A stretch of DNA of 64,000 nt from Vreelandella zhuhanensis (lineage in GTDB: Bacteria; Pseudomonadota; Gammaproteobacteria; Pseudomonadales; Halomonadaceae). Positions 40,383-51,382 of this stretch are shown here, one piece after another. Below the pieces are notes generated by a model, which saw nothing but the letters and a program-made list of their open reading frames with translations, ran no database searches and was not told the DNA's origin. The stretch spans positions 248,001 to 312,000 of the forward strand of contig NZ_WTKP01000001.1 of the NCBI RefSeq assembly GCF_009793355.1. Reading direction: 5' to 3'. A program made the position numbers and the translations under genes. The stretch's first letter is position 1. Each line of letters begins with the position of its first letter.

Positions 40383-40694
40383 ATGCAAGTCAATATCACC
40401 GGTCATCATGTGGAACTGACTGACGCCTTGCGTGACTATGTCAATGAAAAGCTCGCTCGCGTAGAGCGACATTACGACAATATCACCACGGTACAAGTAG
40501 TCCTGTCTGTCGAAAAAGAACGTAAACAAGCCGCCTGTACCCTGCATGCAGGCGGTATTGACGAACTGCATGCCGAAGCCACGGATGTCGATATGTACGC
40601 TGCCATAGATGCCTTGGCGGATAAGATCGATCGCCAGCTCGTCAAGCATAAGGAAAAAGCACAAGCCCGCGCCCAAGGCGCCGGGGTGCGTTAA
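40383..40694 (+). CDS. hpf: Ribosome hibernation-promoting factor HPF (short form)
   Basis: Binds the 30S subunit in stationary phase and promotes 100S dimers or hibernation. Its 103 residues start MQVNITGHHVELTDALRDYVNEKLARVERHYDNI, the family hallmark, and include KERKQAACTLHAGG and the C-terminal ALADKIDRQLVKHKEK helix. GAAGGAG lies at good spacing. The open frame runs upstream to 40293, but the family start is clear. Followed four bases later by ptsN. Confidence 0.96.
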   Translation: MQVNITGHHVELTDALRDYVNEKLARVERHYDNITTVQVVLSVEKERKQAACTLHAGGIDELHAEATDVDMYAAIDALADKIDRQLVKHKEKAQARAQGAGVR

Positions 40695-40698
40695 CCTG

Positions 40699-41169
40699 AT
40701 GTCACTGGAAGCCATCCTGCCCCCCGAGCGTGTGCTTTACGACGTGCCCGGGGGGAGCAAGAAGCGTATACTGGAATTTTTCAGCACCTTCATTGCTCAG
40801 AATACCCCGAGCCTGGATAGCCAAGAGGTCTTCAGTCGACTCATTGGCAGAGAACGCCTAGGCAGTACGGGAATCGGCAATGGAGTCGCTATTCCTCATG
40901 CCCGCAGTCCCCACTGCGATGCGCCTATTGCCAGTTTTCTCAAGCTTGCCGAACCGGTGGATTTTGACGCCATTGACGGCGACCCGGTCGACTTACTGTT
41001 TGTGTTGCTGGTACCGGAAAAAGCCGATGACACTCACCTCGCGCTTCTCGGCCAGGTAGCCACGATCATGAACGATGCGGACACCCGCGCTCAGTTACGC
41101 AAGAGTGCCAGCCAACGCGAACTGCTTGACATACTGACGACGACAATTCGAAACCAGGACGTTTCCTGA
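40699..41169 (+). CDS. ptsN: PTS IIA-like nitrogen regulatory protein PtsN
   Basis: EIIA-Ntr, terminal phospho-acceptor of the nitrogen PTS. The phosphorylated His is H67 in GNGVAIPHARSPHC. Its 156 residues from MSLEAILPPERVLYDV match the family. The partner Npr is encoded downstream; EI-Ntr (ptsP) is not in this window. In known systems EIIA-Ntr modulates potassium transport and metabolism. Confidence 0.96.
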   Translation: MSLEAILPPERVLYDVPGGSKKRILEFFSTFIAQNTPSLDSQEVFSRLIGRERLGSTGIGNGVAIPHARSPHCDAPIASFLKLAEPVDFDAIDGDPVDLLFVLLVPEKADDTHLALLGQVATIMNDADTRAQLRKSASQRELLDILTTTIRNQDVS

Positions 41170-41172
41170 ACT

Positions 41173-41201
41173 TTATTGTTCACGTTCTGAACGTTATTGT
41201 T
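41173..41201. repeat. Palindrome flanked by direct repeats, ptsN-rapZ gap
   Basis: A perfect palindrome ACGTTC-T-GAACGT (41182-41194) lies between two copies of TTATTGTT (41173-41180 and 41194-41201) spaced exactly 21 bases. It begins four bases after the ptsN stop. It could be an operator or an RNA hairpin; no U-run follows the stem. Confidence 0.5.
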
Positions 41202-41307
41202 TTCTGCATCAGCCTACGAGTACCTTATCCGTCATACCTTCGTTGCCTCCTCGCAGCCCCTCACTAGACGCTGCAGGGTGACGCCTGGCCAGGAGCAGGA
41301 GATTCAT

Positions 41308-42252
41308 ATGCAACTCGTGATCATCAGCGGGCGCTCCGGCTCGGGAAAATCCATCGCTCTGCAAGCCTTGGAAGACCTGGATTATTACGCCATTGATAAC
41401 TTACCCGCCATGTTGCTGGGTTCACTGGTGGATGAACTGGTCCAGGAAAGCGAAAGAACCCATTTGGCGGTGAGCATCGATGCACGCAACCTGCCCTACG
41501 CATTGGAGCGCTTTCCCAGCCTGTTAATGGAATTGCGCGAACGGGGTATCGATTGCCAGGTCATTTACCTGACCACCGATGCCCGTATCCTGCTGGAACG
41601 TTACTCAGCGACGCGTCGACGTCATCCATTGACTCGCAACAGTGACATGACATTGGAAGAAGCCATCACCGAGGAAGAAAAGGCTCTCAGTGAAATCCGC
41701 AACCTTTCCGACTTGATGATCGACACCTCGCGGTTATCCGTGCATGACCTGCGTCGCCGCCTTGTCGACCAGGTGGCTCATCATCAACGTGACCAGCTTG
41801 CGCTCACCTTCGAGTCGTTTGGGTACAAGCGTGGGGTTCCCCTGGATGCCGATCTGGTATTTGACGTACGCTGCCTGCCCAACCCCTACTGGGACCCTCG
41901 GCTACGTCAATCGAATGGACGCGATGCCACTATCATCGAATTTCTTGATGACTTCCCCATCGTCCATAGCATGTACAACGATATCCATGACTGGCTGGAA
42001 CGTTGGCTACCTGCTTATCAGAGCAGTCAACGCAGTTACATGACGGTGGCCATCGGTTGTACCGGTGGGCAGCATCGATCAGTTTATATGGCCGAACGCC
42101 TGGCCAGACAAGTCATGAATAATTACGGTAATATCAGTCTGCGCCATCGCGAACTGGGGCTGCAATACACCCTCAGTGCCGAGAAAGGCCAGGTAGAATT
42201 CACCGGTGATGAAGGCTCAACATCAACGCCACTCAGCGCACACGCAAGATAA
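41308..42252 (+). CDS. rapZ: RNase adapter protein RapZ
   Basis: P-loop nucleotide-binding and RNA-binding protein; in Escherichia coli it directs RNase E to the GlmZ small RNA and so controls GlmS. Walker A is GRSGSGKS at residues 8-15, DNLPAMLL follows, and the C-terminal RNA-binding half carries GCTGGQHRSVYMAERLA. Its 314 residues from ATG 41308 (GGAGCAGGAG upstream) differ from the usual about 285 mainly by a C-terminal tail. Upstream in-frame codons are not supported. Confidence 0.94.
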   Translation: MQLVIISGRSGSGKSIALQALEDLDYYAIDNLPAMLLGSLVDELVQESERTHLAVSIDARNLPYALERFPSLLMELRERGIDCQVIYLTTDARILLERYSATRRRHPLTRNSDMTLEEAITEEEKALSEIRNLSDLMIDTSRLSVHDLRRRLVDQVAHHQRDQLALTFESFGYKRGVPLDADLVFDVRCLPNPYWDPRLRQSNGRDATIIEFLDDFPIVHSMYNDIHDWLERWLPAYQSSQRSYMTVAIGCTGGQHRSVYMAERLARQVMNNYGNISLRHRELGLQYTLSAEKGQVEFTGDEGSTSTPLSAHAR

Positions 42253-42262
42253 AGGAAATACG

Positions 42263-42532
42263 GTGCCTCAACGCAAGCTGACGCTTATCAACCGACGCGG
42301 TCTGCATGCTCGTGCTGCCACCAAACTGGTGCAGTGCTGCCAGGATTTCAACGCACGCGTACACGTTCAAAAAGCCAGTCAAGAAGCAGATGCGGCCAAC
42401 ATCATGGCTCTCTTGATGCTGGCCGCTCCCTGTGGCACCGAACTTACAATAAGCGCAGAAGGCGACGATGCAGAACAGGCACTCGAAGCGATCCAGGAAC
42501 TCTTTGACGCCCGCTTCGATGAAGACGCCTAG
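42263..42532 (+). CDS. npr: HPr-like nitrogen PTS phosphocarrier Npr
   Basis: Phosphocarrier between EI-Ntr and EIIA-Ntr. Its 89 residues contain the phospho-His H15 in NRRGLHARAATKLV and the C-terminal GTELTISAEGDDAEQALEAIQELF. A GTG at 42263 preceded by AAGGA gives the family N-terminus MPQRKLTLIN; the frame open upstream lies inside rapZ. The last four bases overlap the convergent pmbA stop (CTAG). Confidence 0.94.
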   Translation: MPQRKLTLINRRGLHARAATKLVQCCQDFNARVHVQKASQEADAANIMALLMLAAPCGTELTISAEGDDAEQALEAIQELFDARFDEDA

Positions 42533-43881
42533 CGAGTTTCCTGGTCGCCGGCCACTGTCATTTCATCAATCAACCAGCTGCCAGTGTGAATGCTGCCTCG
42601 CGTATCGGTGTCGTTACCGATACCTACCAAGCCACTGAACATCTGTTCGAGGTTACCGGCGATGGTGAACTCTTCAATGGGATACTGGACCTTGCCATCT
42701 TCCACCCAGAAGCCGGTAGCACCGCGAGAGTAGTCCCCGGTGACGCCATTGACCCCTTGTCCCATCAATTCCGTCACCCATACCCCACGCCCCATTTTTT
42801 GCAGCAAGTCTTGCGGTGCGCTTAACGGTGCCGAGATACGTAGATTCCGAGCTCCCCCGGCATTGCCCGTGGTCTGCATTTCCAGGCGTCGAGCGCTATA
42901 GCTCGAGAGCATATAACTTTCCAGGCGTCCCCGATCGATAAAACAGTTATTGCGCGTTTGTACACCTTCGTTATCGAACGGCGAACTGGCCATGGCGCCG
43001 ACCTCCATGGGCCGTTCGCTTAAGGAGAACCAGTCGGGAAACAAAGGATCTCCCAGGCGGTCACACAAGAATGACGCTTGGCGATACAGAGCGCCGCCGG
43101 CCAGGGCGCCCATCAGATTGCCTACCAGACCAGCCGCCAGGCTCGGGTCGAAGAGTACCGGAAAACGGCCGGTCCTGGGACGCCTTCCACCAAGCCGGCG
43201 CAGCGTTCGCTCAGCTGCCTGCCGCCCAACCGCTTCGGGGTCCTGTAACTGTCGTGGGTCGCGGGCCGAGGTGTAATCATAGTCACGCTGCATGCCGCTG
43301 CCGTCCTGGGCAATCAACATGCAGGAGAGTGAGTGACGGCTGCCTTTCTGACTCCCCAGGAACCCATGGCTATTGGCATAGACCCGCACGCCTTCTCCTG
43401 TCGAAAGGGACGCGCCCTCAGAATGGGTGATGCCTTCGACGCCGCGACCGGCGCTTTCGCAGGCAAGCGCTATTTCAATAGCCTGCTCGGTACTCAGCTC
43501 CCAAGGGTGATGGACGTTTAAATCGGGGAAATCCGTGGCCATCAATGCAGCATCCGCCAGACCTGCCGCTGGGTCTTCGCCGGTGTAGCGCGCAATCGCC
43601 ATGGCTTTTTCCACCGCTGCACGAATTGACGCCTGCCCGGCATCGGTTGAGGAAGCACTCCCTTTGCGCATACCGACATATACCGTGACGGCGATACCTT
43701 GATCTCGGGACAGCTCGACGGTTTCGACTTCGCCCAGACGCACACTGACACCCACGCCTTGATCGACACTTGCCCCAACCTCGCAGGCATCTGCACCCAA
43801 CTGTTTGGCCAGTGCCAACGCCTCTTCGGCACGCGTTTCCAGCAGCTGTTGCTGCGCCGGCGCATCAAACGCTTGTGTCAT
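42529..43881 (-). CDS. pmbA: Metalloprotease-complex subunit PmbA/TldE
   Basis: Partner of TldD in a heterodimeric metalloprotease that degrades unfolded peptides and matures microcins in Escherichia coli. PmbA lacks the metal-binding HExxxH, as expected; GVSVRLGEVETVELSRDQGIAVTVYVG and GVTGDYSRGATGFWVEDGKVQYPIEEFTIAGNL are family segments. Its 450 residues match. A GCCGAG-GATT-CTCGGC hairpin lies in the leader just before the GAAGGAG site. Convergent with npr; tldD lies nearby beyond darP. Confidence 0.95.
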   Translation of the reverse strand: MTQAFDAPAQQQLLETRAEEALALAKQLGADACEVGASVDQGVGVSVRLGEVETVELSRDQGIAVTVYVGMRKGSASSTDAGQASIRAAVEKAMAIARYTGEDPAAGLADAALMATDFPDLNVHHPWELSTEQAIEIALACESAGRGVEGITHSEGASLSTGEGVRVYANSHGFLGSQKGSRHSLSCMLIAQDGSGMQRDYDYTSARDPRQLQDPEAVGRQAAERTLRRLGGRRPRTGRFPVLFDPSLAAGLVGNLMGALAGGALYRQASFLCDRLGDPLFPDWFSLSERPMEVGAMASSPFDNEGVQTRNNCFIDRGRLESYMLSSYSARRLEMQTTGNAGGARNLRISAPLSAPQDLLQKMGRGVWVTELMGQGVNGVTGDYSRGATGFWVEDGKVQYPIEEFTIAGNLEQMFSGLVGIGNDTDTRGSIHTGSWLIDEMTVAGDQETR

Positions 43882-43938
43882 GTTTTTCTCCTTCCTCAGC
43901 CGAGAATCCTCGGCAGGTGAATGCTGTCGCTTGCGGCC

Positions 43939-43947
43939 TGATATACT
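43939..43947 (+). promoter_or_regulatory. Extended -10 promoter of darP
   Basis: TGATATACT (TGn followed by TATACT) lies 33 bases before the darP start. No good -35 is present, consistent with an extended -10 promoter. Prediction by eye only. Confidence 0.45.
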
Positions 43948-43979
43948 GCCGCAACCTGAATTCGTTAACGAGCCACATC

Positions 43980-44498
43980 ATGTCCAAAAAACGCCCTGAC
44001 TTCATCGAAAACGATGAACAAGAACGCCCCAGCAAATCGCAGCTCAAGCGTGAAATGCACGCCCTGCAGGAACTGGGGGAAAACCTGATTGCCATGAAAC
44101 CCGCTGAGTTGGCACGGTTTCCGCTTTCCGATGACATGCTGCGTGCCATCGAGGAAACGTCACGCATCCGCTCCCATGAAGGGCGCCGGCGACACATGCA
44201 ATACGTCGGCAAACTGATCCGCAAGGAAGACCTGGTCGCGATCCAAGCGGTGTTTGACAGTGTCGACCAGGAACAACAGCAGCGTGATCATGCCTTTCAT
44301 CGCCTGGAAAAATGGCGCGACCGCCTGATCGAGGAAGACGACTCGGCAATAGATGCCTTCATGGCAGACTATCCCGACACGGATCGCCAAACGCTCCGTC
44401 AGTTGATACGCAACGCACGCCGTGAACGCGACCAGGCCAAACCACCGACCAGCGCCCGCAAGCTGTTCAAATTCCTTCGCGAAAGCGCTGACCTGTAA
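43980..44498 (+). CDS. darP: Ribosome biogenesis factor DarP (YjgA)
   Basis: DUF615 protein that associates with late 50S assembly intermediates. Its 172 residues are highly charged and helical, beginning MSKKRPDFIENDEQERPSKSQLKREMHALQELGENL, with AIEETSRIRSHEGRRRHMQYVGKLIRKED as the conserved core. The start is the ATG at 43980; the open frame upstream overlaps pmbA and is not coding. It lies alone on the plus strand between pmbA and tldD. Confidence 0.95.
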   Translation: MSKKRPDFIENDEQERPSKSQLKREMHALQELGENLIAMKPAELARFPLSDDMLRAIEETSRIRSHEGRRRHMQYVGKLIRKEDLVAIQAVFDSVDQEQQQRDHAFHRLEKWRDRLIEEDDSAIDAFMADYPDTDRQTLRQLIRNARRERDQAKPPTSARKLFKFLRESADL

Positions 44499-44509
44499 CG
44501 CGAAAAGCG

Positions 44510-45961
44510 TTAAGACTGGGTTCCCCCTACGGTCAGCTCATCAAGTTTCAAGGTGGGCTGACCGACACCCACCGGTACGCCCTGCCCTTCCTTTCCACAT
44601 ACGCCAATACCGGTATCCAGTGCCATGTCGTGGCCGATCATCGAGACCCGGCCCATGGCTTCCGGGCCATTACCGATCAAGGTCGCTCCCTTGACCGGAG
44701 CGGTAATCCTGCCGTCTTCGATCAGGTAGGCTTCGCTTGCGGAAAACACGAACTTACCAGAGGTGATATCCACCTGGCCGCCACCGAAGCTGACCGCATA
44801 AATGCCTCTTTTAACACTCCGGATAATGTCCTGCGGCTCGTCCTGACCGGCCAGCATGTAGGTGTTGGTCATGCGTGGCATCGGCAGATCGGCAAAGGAC
44901 TCGCGCCGGGCATTGCCCGTCGGCGCCATGCCCATGAGCCGTGCGTTCACCTTGTCCTGCATATAACCGGTGAGAATGCCATCTTCGATCAAGGGGGTGT
45001 ACTGGCCGGGCGTGCCCTCGTCGTCCATGCTCAGCGATCCACGACGACCATCGAGCGTGGCATCATCCACTACGGTCACGCCCTTGGCGGCCACGCGCTG
45101 GCCCATGCGCCCGGCAAATGCCGAGCTGCCCTTGCGGTTAAAATCCCCTTCCAGGCCATGACCGACGGCTTCATGCAGCAAAATGCCCGGCCAGCCGGGA
45201 CCCAGCACTACCGGCATCTGTCCCGCCGGGGCGGCCACGGCCTCAAGGTTGACCAGTGCCTGACGTACCGCTTCACGGGCATAGGTTTCAGCCACGTTGT
45301 CGTCGCGCAAGCGGGCCATGGAAAAGCGTCCTCCGCCTCCGGCACTGCCCCGCTCACGGCGGCCATCCTTGACCGCGATCACGCTGACGTTGAAACGCAC
45401 CAAGGGACGGATATCCGCCCCTAGGGTGCCGTCACTGGCACGTACCAGAACGACTTCGTAGGTTCCCGAAAGCGAAGCGCTTACCTGGCTGATGCTGGGG
45501 TCGGCGCTACGCGCGACGCGATCCGCCAGCTTGAGCATCGCCACTTTGTCTTCGGCAGTCAGGCCGGCGAGAGGGTCAAGGCCGGTATAGCGTGACGTAG
45601 CTGTTGAGGTGGCCACAGCCTGGCCAGGTAGCCGCTGGCCGCTACGCACGATACCTGCAGCGGTACGTCCGGTGTCCGCCAAGGCATCGGCAGTGATTTG
45701 ATTCGAGTAGGCAAAACCGGTCTTTTCACCGGCCAGAGCACGCACACCCACCCCGCCATCGATGTTGTAGCTGGCTTCTTTTACCTCACCGTCTTCAAGT
45801 ACCCAGCCTTCCTGCCAAGTGCGTTGAAAGTATAGATCGGCATAGTCCACTCCTGCCCCCAGCGCATGCGAGAGTCCCGTCTCCAGTGCGTCGAGATCCA
45901 AGCCTCCCGGGGTCAACAAGGTGGTGACGGCTGTTTCCAACATGGCATTGTCTGGGGTCAT
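44510..45961 (-). CDS. tldD: Zinc metalloprotease TldD
   Basis: Catalytic subunit of the TldD/PmbA(TldE) protease. The metal-binding motif is H263-E264-x-x-x-H268 in [22 protein letters not shown]. The N-terminal half carries [25 protein letters not shown]. Its 483 residues match. The start at 45961 forms an ATGA overlap with the yhdP stop, so the two are coupled, an arrangement shared with Pseudomonas and Escherichia coli. Confidence 0.97.
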   Translation of the reverse strand: MTPDNAMLETAVTTLLTPGGLDLDALETGLSHALGAGVDYADLYFQRTWQEGWVLEDGEVKEASYNIDGGVGVRALAGEKTGFAYSNQITADALADTGRTAAGIVRSGQRLPGQAVATSTATSRYTGLDPLAGLTAEDKVAMLKLADRVARSADPSISQVSASLSGTYEVVLVRASDGTLGADIRPLVRFNVSVIAVKDGRRERGSAGGGGRFSMARLRDDNVAETYAREAVRQALVNLEAVAAPAGQMPVVLGPGWPGILLHEAVGHGLEGDFNRKGSSAFAGRMGQRVAAKGVTVVDDATLDGRRGSLSMDDEGTPGQYTPLIEDGILTGYMQDKVNARLMGMAPTGNARRESFADLPMPRMTNTYMLAGQDEPQDIIRSVKRGIYAVSFGGGQVDITSGKFVFSASEAYLIEDGRITAPVKGATLIGNGPEAMGRVSMIGHDMALDTGIGVCGKEGQGVPVGVGQPTLKLDELTVGGTQS

Positions 45962-48900
45962 TGAGTACCTTCCAAAGTGATTTGCGGCGCCGCCCAAGGG
46001 CCACGCACGCGGTAATAGATCGTTGTCGCCCGATTGATAGCGTCACCAAACAGCTGGTGAGCGATAAAGAAGGCTCCTCCCGCCAGCGGTCCTCCCGCAA
46101 TGAGCGCGGCAAGTGGCATGCTTTGACTGATGGGCAATCTGACGCCCAAGCGTTGGTCGAGTTCCCGACGTATAAGATCGACAGTGCCCGCCATGGTGTA
46201 GGTGGTGGCTGGTGTATCGATTTCCAATACCTCTCGAGTGGTCAATTCGCCATCAGCAATATCGACGCTGCCGTGCACACGGTTGAAAACGGTTCCCTGC
46301 CCGATGACATCGGAGAAGTCCAGGCGTAAACGGCGCACTAGATTATCAAAGTTCAACAAGCCGATAAGTTCAACAGGCGTCGATTCGATATTGAGAAAAC
46401 GCCCATCATGCAGCTCGATGGACAATTCGCCTTCAGATCGGCTGAGTTCCAATTCCCATGGGGCGCCCGGCCAGGTCAGTCGGGTTGCCAGATTGGTCCG
46501 CCGGCTGTGCATGACATTGGGTTGCGCCAGCCGTGCCAAGGCGGTGCCGATATCACCGCCTTGCAAGGTGAGGTCCACATGGGTGCGACTCTTGGTGGCA
46601 TCACCTTCCCAGCGCAACTCGCCACGCGCCGATATCTGCCCCAACGTTAGTCCTACCGGAGCCAGAGTGAACTGATTGCCACGCGTTTTCCAGTAAGCGG
46701 TCAATGGCCCGACACGCTTTTCCTCATGCACTATTTCCGCCACCCGCAGTCGCCCATCGGGTAGCGCCTCAAGCCAGGGGGGTATCCCGCTAAGCTCAGC
46801 GGATGCACGGGTTTCGATTTCGCTCATCCAGGCACGGGGTTGTGCTTGCTCGTCGCCAGTGGCTGTAGCCGAAACGGTTTCGCCCGAGCCTGCCCGACCT
46901 GTGAACTGATCGGACAAGACCATCAGATCATCCAGCATCAGGCGGCCTACGCTAATATCCAGCGGAGTTTCTGCCTGAGGGCGATAGTGCACACGGCCCG
47001 CCACAAGACTGCCACTCAGGTTGAGTTCAATGCCTGCGGGGCTCATGCGGCCCTCAGCCTCCACCGACCCTAGGCACTGATCCTGGTACGTCAGGCAAGG
47101 CGTCTGAACCGCCAGTTGCCAATCGCTTCGCTGAGTATTCGCGGGTTTGTTTTCTACCGGCATATCCTCTTTAAAGAGCTCGACCAAGCTGAGCCAGTCA
47201 AGCGGCTCCAGGCGGGGCACATTGGCTTTCACCGTCCAGCCGGGCTGGGTGGGCCAATCGACGGGCAGAGGGGTTGCCTCACCCAACCAGAGCGCTCCAG
47301 CCAATCCCTCGTCAAGAAGCCGGCCACGAAAATCCACTACATTGGCCAGCTCGCTTTGTATGGTTCCATTCTCTATATCAACCTTCATCGACCATGGCCA
47401 GGCGGCTTGAGCGGGCTTTTGTAAGGGAGCGGGGAACATCAATTCCAAGCCTTGCAGGGTGCTATTCAGCTGTAACTGCAGGCTGGGTTCGAGTTCAAGT
47501 CGCCCCTGCCAGGCGGCGCGCCCCTTCGCCAATGCCTGGGTTCTCTCAGGCGGCACTCCCGCCCAGCGTAGCAGGGCTCCCGCTTCGGACTCACCCTGCA
47601 GGCTCAGACGGTCTTCATGAGTGTCGATAGTCGCCGAGACATCGCCTTCCCAGAGACGCCCAGCCATTTGCCCGGCAAGCCCACCGTCCTGCCCTTGCTG
47701 AGTCCAGCTGAGCATCCCACCGACCTGATCGACGTTCAACGACAAGGGCTCATAGGTCAGCCGTGACAATTGGGGCTGGGCATTGATCTCGAGTTGCAGG
47801 GCCTCGGGTGCTTCAAGGAAGGTGTTCAAGGCGATGTCGGCATTGATACGCCCTTCTCCCTGCCAATCATCCAACGCCTGCATGCCTTCCAGAGGGGCGG
47901 CTTGCAGAAAGTTCCTAGCTTCTTCAACAGAAGATGCGACCTTGCCGTCGATTCTTAACTGGCCATCTTCCAAAAGCACCTCGGCGGAAGTAGCCTTCAC
48001 TCCATGGCTATGGGCGCTGTCGATGACGGCCTGCAAGCGCTGATTACTCAATTGCAGGTGCCCCTCGATACCTTCCAGCATCGGCCAGCCGGGAGCGATG
48101 GGCAAGTAGCCGTCGACAATATCCAGCGCCAATTCCAGCTCTATATCCTCTATGTTAACGCCTTCGAATAAAGGCTGGCTTAACGAAAACGTTCCCTTTC
48201 TTACTACAGCCCCCACGTCGCTAAGTAACCATTCACTCAAGTCTTCCCCCAGAATTCCCATGGGTAGCCATTGGGCCAAGGGACGCTCGACGGCGTCAAC
48301 GTCGCGAAAGGCAATATCCAAGCCAAAGTGACCTCGCGGCTTTCCAGTGACCAGACCGAACCCGCCCTGGACCCGGGCGCCTTCCCAATCAACCAGCAGG
48401 TTCCTGCCACTGATCAGGCTGTCGGGGCCATCGTAGACCCACTGCACTTCCCCTTGAGCATGATTCAATGTCATGGGCGCCGAAAAGATATTAGGGAAAT
48501 ACAGGGTACTGGCCCCGTCACTATTGAATAAGACCCTGCCGCGCAAATCCCGGGCTTCGACCCAGGCATCCAGGGGGCCGCCGCCCGGCACATGCCCCCA
48601 AGGGGATGCTTCAAGGCCGCTGATAGCTGCCGTGGCTTCCCACTGATCATGGCGATGTCCCAGACTTAGCCCGCTCACTTGGCCTCGCGGCGCCAGTGTC
48701 GCCACTACCCGCGACAAGGCTTCAGGCAACGGAACGTGCTCACGCCAGGCCGCTAGTGACGACAGCTCAAACTCGCTGGTGCGTACTTCCCAGCCATCCG
48801 GGTCATGGATCAGGTACCAATGGTGCGGCAGTGCCGGGCCGACATCGCCCGATTCTGTCGGTTGCATCCAGTCAACCGTGTCAGCATCGCCTTCCAGCCA

Positions 48901-49857
48901 GGCTTCACCCCCGTCGCCCCGCCGCAACCACTGGCCTTGAGCATGAATATCACGCAGTACGGCCTCTTGGGTTTGATGGCGCAAGGCCAAGTGAGACATA
49001 TCGAGATCGATACGGGCATCGGCAAGCGCACCTGCCTGCCAGCGCCCCCAGAGGCGCGCCTCGCCGCTGGCATGCTGCAATTGCGGGCTTCGTGCGGGTA
49101 ATAACAACTGTGCCAGGGTGCGCAAGTTATCCAGTTGCATATCCAGTTGCAGGGCGGCGGAGAAATCGCGGAAACCGTGCTTTCCCGGCTGTACTTCCAC
49201 CTGCATCTGTACCGCAGGCCAATTTTCGACGACTTGCCCAGGCGCATCCTGCCGAGCGATTTCCAAGGTACCTTCCAGGCGGGTACGGCGATAATCCCCA
49301 CTCATCAGCAACTCAGGTGCCAGCAAGGTGACTGTTCGTTGACGGCCATGCAGCACGATGCTGGTTTCCTGAACCCATAGACGCTGGCGCAGGATCAGTG
49401 CAGCCCAGGCGTCCAGCGTTTCCAGATCCAGCTCATACTCAAGCGGCAGTTCGGTAGTGCCCGGCCAGTACCAGCGGGCGCCTTCGTCCTGTTGATAAAG
49501 ATGCACTGCCAGACCGCTTATGCGGGCATCGTTGAAGACCGGCGCCATGGTGCCCAGCGTGGCAAACGTATCCAGCCGCAGCTTCGCCTGCTCCAGCGCC
49601 AGCAACGTTTCGCCTTCCGCGGTAGTGACATGCACCCCGGAAAGGCGCATGAGCGGATCATTGCGGGCCAGTTGCAAGGAAAGATGGTCGATCTTTACAG
49701 AAGCGCCGATGCGGGCTTCCAGCAAGGTCTCGATGTGGGGTATCAAGGCATCCGCCTGGCTCATGAGCAGGCGTAGAACCACTAGCAGTACCGCAAGGCC
49801 TCCCAATACCACAGCCAGCAGTGCCAACCCCCAACGCACCAGCGAACGCCTCATCAT
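45958..49857 (-). CDS. yhdP: YhdP, large AsmA-like phospholipid transport protein
   Basis: Inner-membrane-anchored, envelope-spanning protein of the AsmA/VPS13-like group; YhdP moves phospholipid toward the outer membrane in enterobacteria, partly redundant with TamB and YdbH. A single N-terminal membrane helix (about residues 8-30) is followed by about 1250 residues predicted as repeating beta strands forming a groove, with the conserved C-terminal AsmA-like region containing [28 protein letters not shown] and [27 protein letters not shown]. Its 1299 residues match the family. It is three bases downstream of rng and overlaps tldD. Confidence 0.94.
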   Translation of the reverse strand: MMRRSLVRWGLALLAVVLGGLAVLLVVLRLLMSQADALIPHIETLLEARIGASVKIDHLSLQLARNDPLMRLSGVHVTTAEGETLLALEQAKLRLDTFATLGTMAPVFNDARISGLAVHLYQQDEGARWYWPGTTELPLEYELDLETLDAWAALILRQRLWVQETSIVLHGRQRTVTLLAPELLMSGDYRRTRLEGTLEIARQDAPGQVVENWPAVQMQVEVQPGKHGFRDFSAALQLDMQLDNLRTLAQLLLPARSPQLQHASGEARLWGRWQAGALADARIDLDMSHLALRHQTQEAVLRDIHAQGQWLRRGDGGEAWLEGDADTVDWMQPTESGDVGPALPHHWYLIHDPDGWEVRTSEFELSSLAAWREHVPLPEALSRVVATLAPRGQVSGLSLGHRHDQWEATAAISGLEASPWGHVPGGGPLDAWVEARDLRGRVLFNSDGASTLYFPNIFSAPMTLNHAQGEVQWVYDGPDSLISGRNLLVDWEGARVQGGFGLVTGKPRGHFGLDIAFRDVDAVERPLAQWLPMGILGEDLSEWLLSDVGAVVRKGTFSLSQPLFEGVNIEDIELELALDIVDGYLPIAPGWPMLEGIEGHLQLSNQRLQAVIDSAHSHGVKATSAEVLLEDGQLRIDGKVASSVEEARNFLQAAPLEGMQALDDWQGEGRINADIALNTFLEAPEALQLEINAQPQLSRLTYEPLSLNVDQVGGMLSWTQQGQDGGLAGQMAGRLWEGDVSATIDTHEDRLSLQGESEAGALLRWAGVPPERTQALAKGRAAWQGRLELEPSLQLQLNSTLQGLELMFPAPLQKPAQAAWPWSMKVDIENGTIQSELANVVDFRGRLLDEGLAGALWLGEATPLPVDWPTQPGWTVKANVPRLEPLDWLSLVELFKEDMPVENKPANTQRSDWQLAVQTPCLTYQDQCLGSVEAEGRMSPAGIELNLSGSLVAGRVHYRPQAETPLDISVGRLMLDDLMVLSDQFTGRAGSGETVSATATGDEQAQPRAWMSEIETRASAELSGIPPWLEALPDGRLRVAEIVHEEKRVGPLTAYWKTRGNQFTLAPVGLTLGQISARGELRWEGDATKSRTHVDLTLQGGDIGTALARLAQPNVMHSRRTNLATRLTWPGAPWELELSRSEGELSIELHDGRFLNIESTPVELIGLLNFDNLVRRLRLDFSDVIGQGTVFNRVHGSVDIADGELTTREVLEIDTPATTYTMAGTVDLIRRELDQRLGVRLPISQSMPLAALIAGGPLAGGAFFIAHQLFGDAINRATTIYYRVRGPWAAPQITLEGTQ

Positions 49858-49860
49858 GGA

Positions 49861-51324
49861 TTACATCAGCACGATGTCGTACTGCTCCTGGGAATAATGC
49901 AGCTCCACTTGAAATCGAATGGTCTTGCCAATGAAGACTTCAAGGTCGGCCACTGCCGCTGATTCTTCATCCAGAAGCCGATCGACCACCGCCTGCGAGG
50001 CCAGCACCATGTAGGTATCCGCATTATAGGCGCGTTCTTCCCGCAGGATTTCCCGGAAAATTTCATAACAGACGGTTTCCGGTGTTTTCAAGGTACCTCG
50101 ACCGGCGCAAGTGGGGCATGCCTCGCACAGGGTCTGCTCCAGGCTTTCCCGAGTACGCTTACGCGTCAACTGCACCAGGCCCAGCTCGGTGACACCGGTG
50201 CATTTGGTCTTGGCGTGGTCGCGCTCCAATGCCTTCTCGAGCACCCGCAGCACTTGGCGCTGGTGTTCGGTATCTTCCATATCGATGAAATCGATGATGA
50301 TGATCCCTCCCAGATTACGCAAGCGTAACTGGCGGGCAATGGCGTTGGCCGCCTCCAAGTTGGTCTTGAAGATCGTCTCTTCAAGATTGCGATGCCCAAC
50401 ATAGCCGCCGGTATTGACGTCAATGGTAGTCATGGCCTCGGTAGGATCTATCACCAGATAGCCGCCTGACTTGAGCTGCACCTTGCGCCCCAGAGCTTTC
50501 TGTATTTCGTCCTCCACACTGTAGAGATCGAAAATCGGTCGTTCCCCCGGATAATACTCGATGCGTTCCACGGCGGTGGGCATGAATTCTTCGGCGAATT
50601 CCACCAGCTTGGCAAAATTTTCCCGGGAATCGATACGCACCTTCTCGATCTCGTCACGCATGACGTCGCGCAGGGTACGCATGAACAAAGGGAGGTCGTC
50701 ATAAATCACTGCGCCGGGAGTGGCGGTAATCTTGCGCTCACTGATCTTGCGCCAAAGCCGCAACAGGAAATACATGTCGCTGGCCAGCTCCGTCTGGCTT
50801 ACCCCTTCGGCAGCGGTACGCACAATGAACCCCCCTTGGACCTCCAGGGTTTGCTCGGCAACACTGCCGATCAGCAATTCCCGAAGACGTTCGCGCTCAG
50901 ATTCATCTTCGATGCGTTGCGACACGCCGTGGTTGGCTGAGTCCGGCATGTAAACAAGGTAACGCGAAGGAATCGAGAGATGCGTGGTCAGGCGAGCACC
51001 CTTGGAACCAATCGGGTCCTTGGTGACCTGCACCACCAATGCCTGGCCTTCGTGAAGCAACTGGCCGATGGTCAACTGTTCGTCGGGGGGCGTGCCTGAC
51101 GGCATGACTTCATGGGCATGAATGAAAGCCGCACGATCCAGGCCGATATCGATAAATGCTGCTTGCATGCCCGGAAGCACGCGCACCACCTTGCCTTTGT
51201 AGATATTTCCGACAATGCCGCGACGTCGTGAACGCTCGATCAACGCTTCTTGCAATACGCCATTTTCGACGACCGCGACCCGGGTTTCCATTGGCGTCAG
51301 GTTGATGAGGACTTCGCCGCTCAT
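49861..51324 (-). CDS. rng: Ribonuclease G
   Basis: Endoribonuclease that matures the 5' end of 16S rRNA and degrades some mRNAs. N-terminal S1 domain GNIYKGKVVRVLPGMQAAFIDIGLDRAAFIHAHEV, catalytic DNase-I-like region with IIIDFIDMED, and the zinc-link cysteines in CEACPTCAGRG. At 487 residues without the long C-terminal scaffold, it is RNase G rather than RNase E. It lies in the conserved mreBCD-maf-rng-yhdP-tldD order. Confidence 0.97.
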   Translation of the reverse strand: MSGEVLINLTPMETRVAVVENGVLQEALIERSRRRGIVGNIYKGKVVRVLPGMQAAFIDIGLDRAAFIHAHEVMPSGTPPDEQLTIGQLLHEGQALVVQVTKDPIGSKGARLTTHLSIPSRYLVYMPDSANHGVSQRIEDESERERLRELLIGSVAEQTLEVQGGFIVRTAAEGVSQTELASDMYFLLRLWRKISERKITATPGAVIYDDLPLFMRTLRDVMRDEIEKVRIDSRENFAKLVEFAEEFMPTAVERIEYYPGERPIFDLYSVEDEIQKALGRKVQLKSGGYLVIDPTEAMTTIDVNTGGYVGHRNLEETIFKTNLEAANAIARQLRLRNLGGIIIIDFIDMEDTEHQRQVLRVLEKALERDHAKTKCTGVTELGLVQLTRKRTRESLEQTLCEACPTCAGRGTLKTPETVCYEIFREILREERAYNADTYMVLASQAVVDRLLDEESAAVADLEVFIGKTIRFQVELHYSQEQYDIVLM

Positions 51325-51382
51325 GCAAAATTCCTTGTAGGTTCGATTTCACTTCTGGGTTCGGTTAATTTACAGGGCTGCG

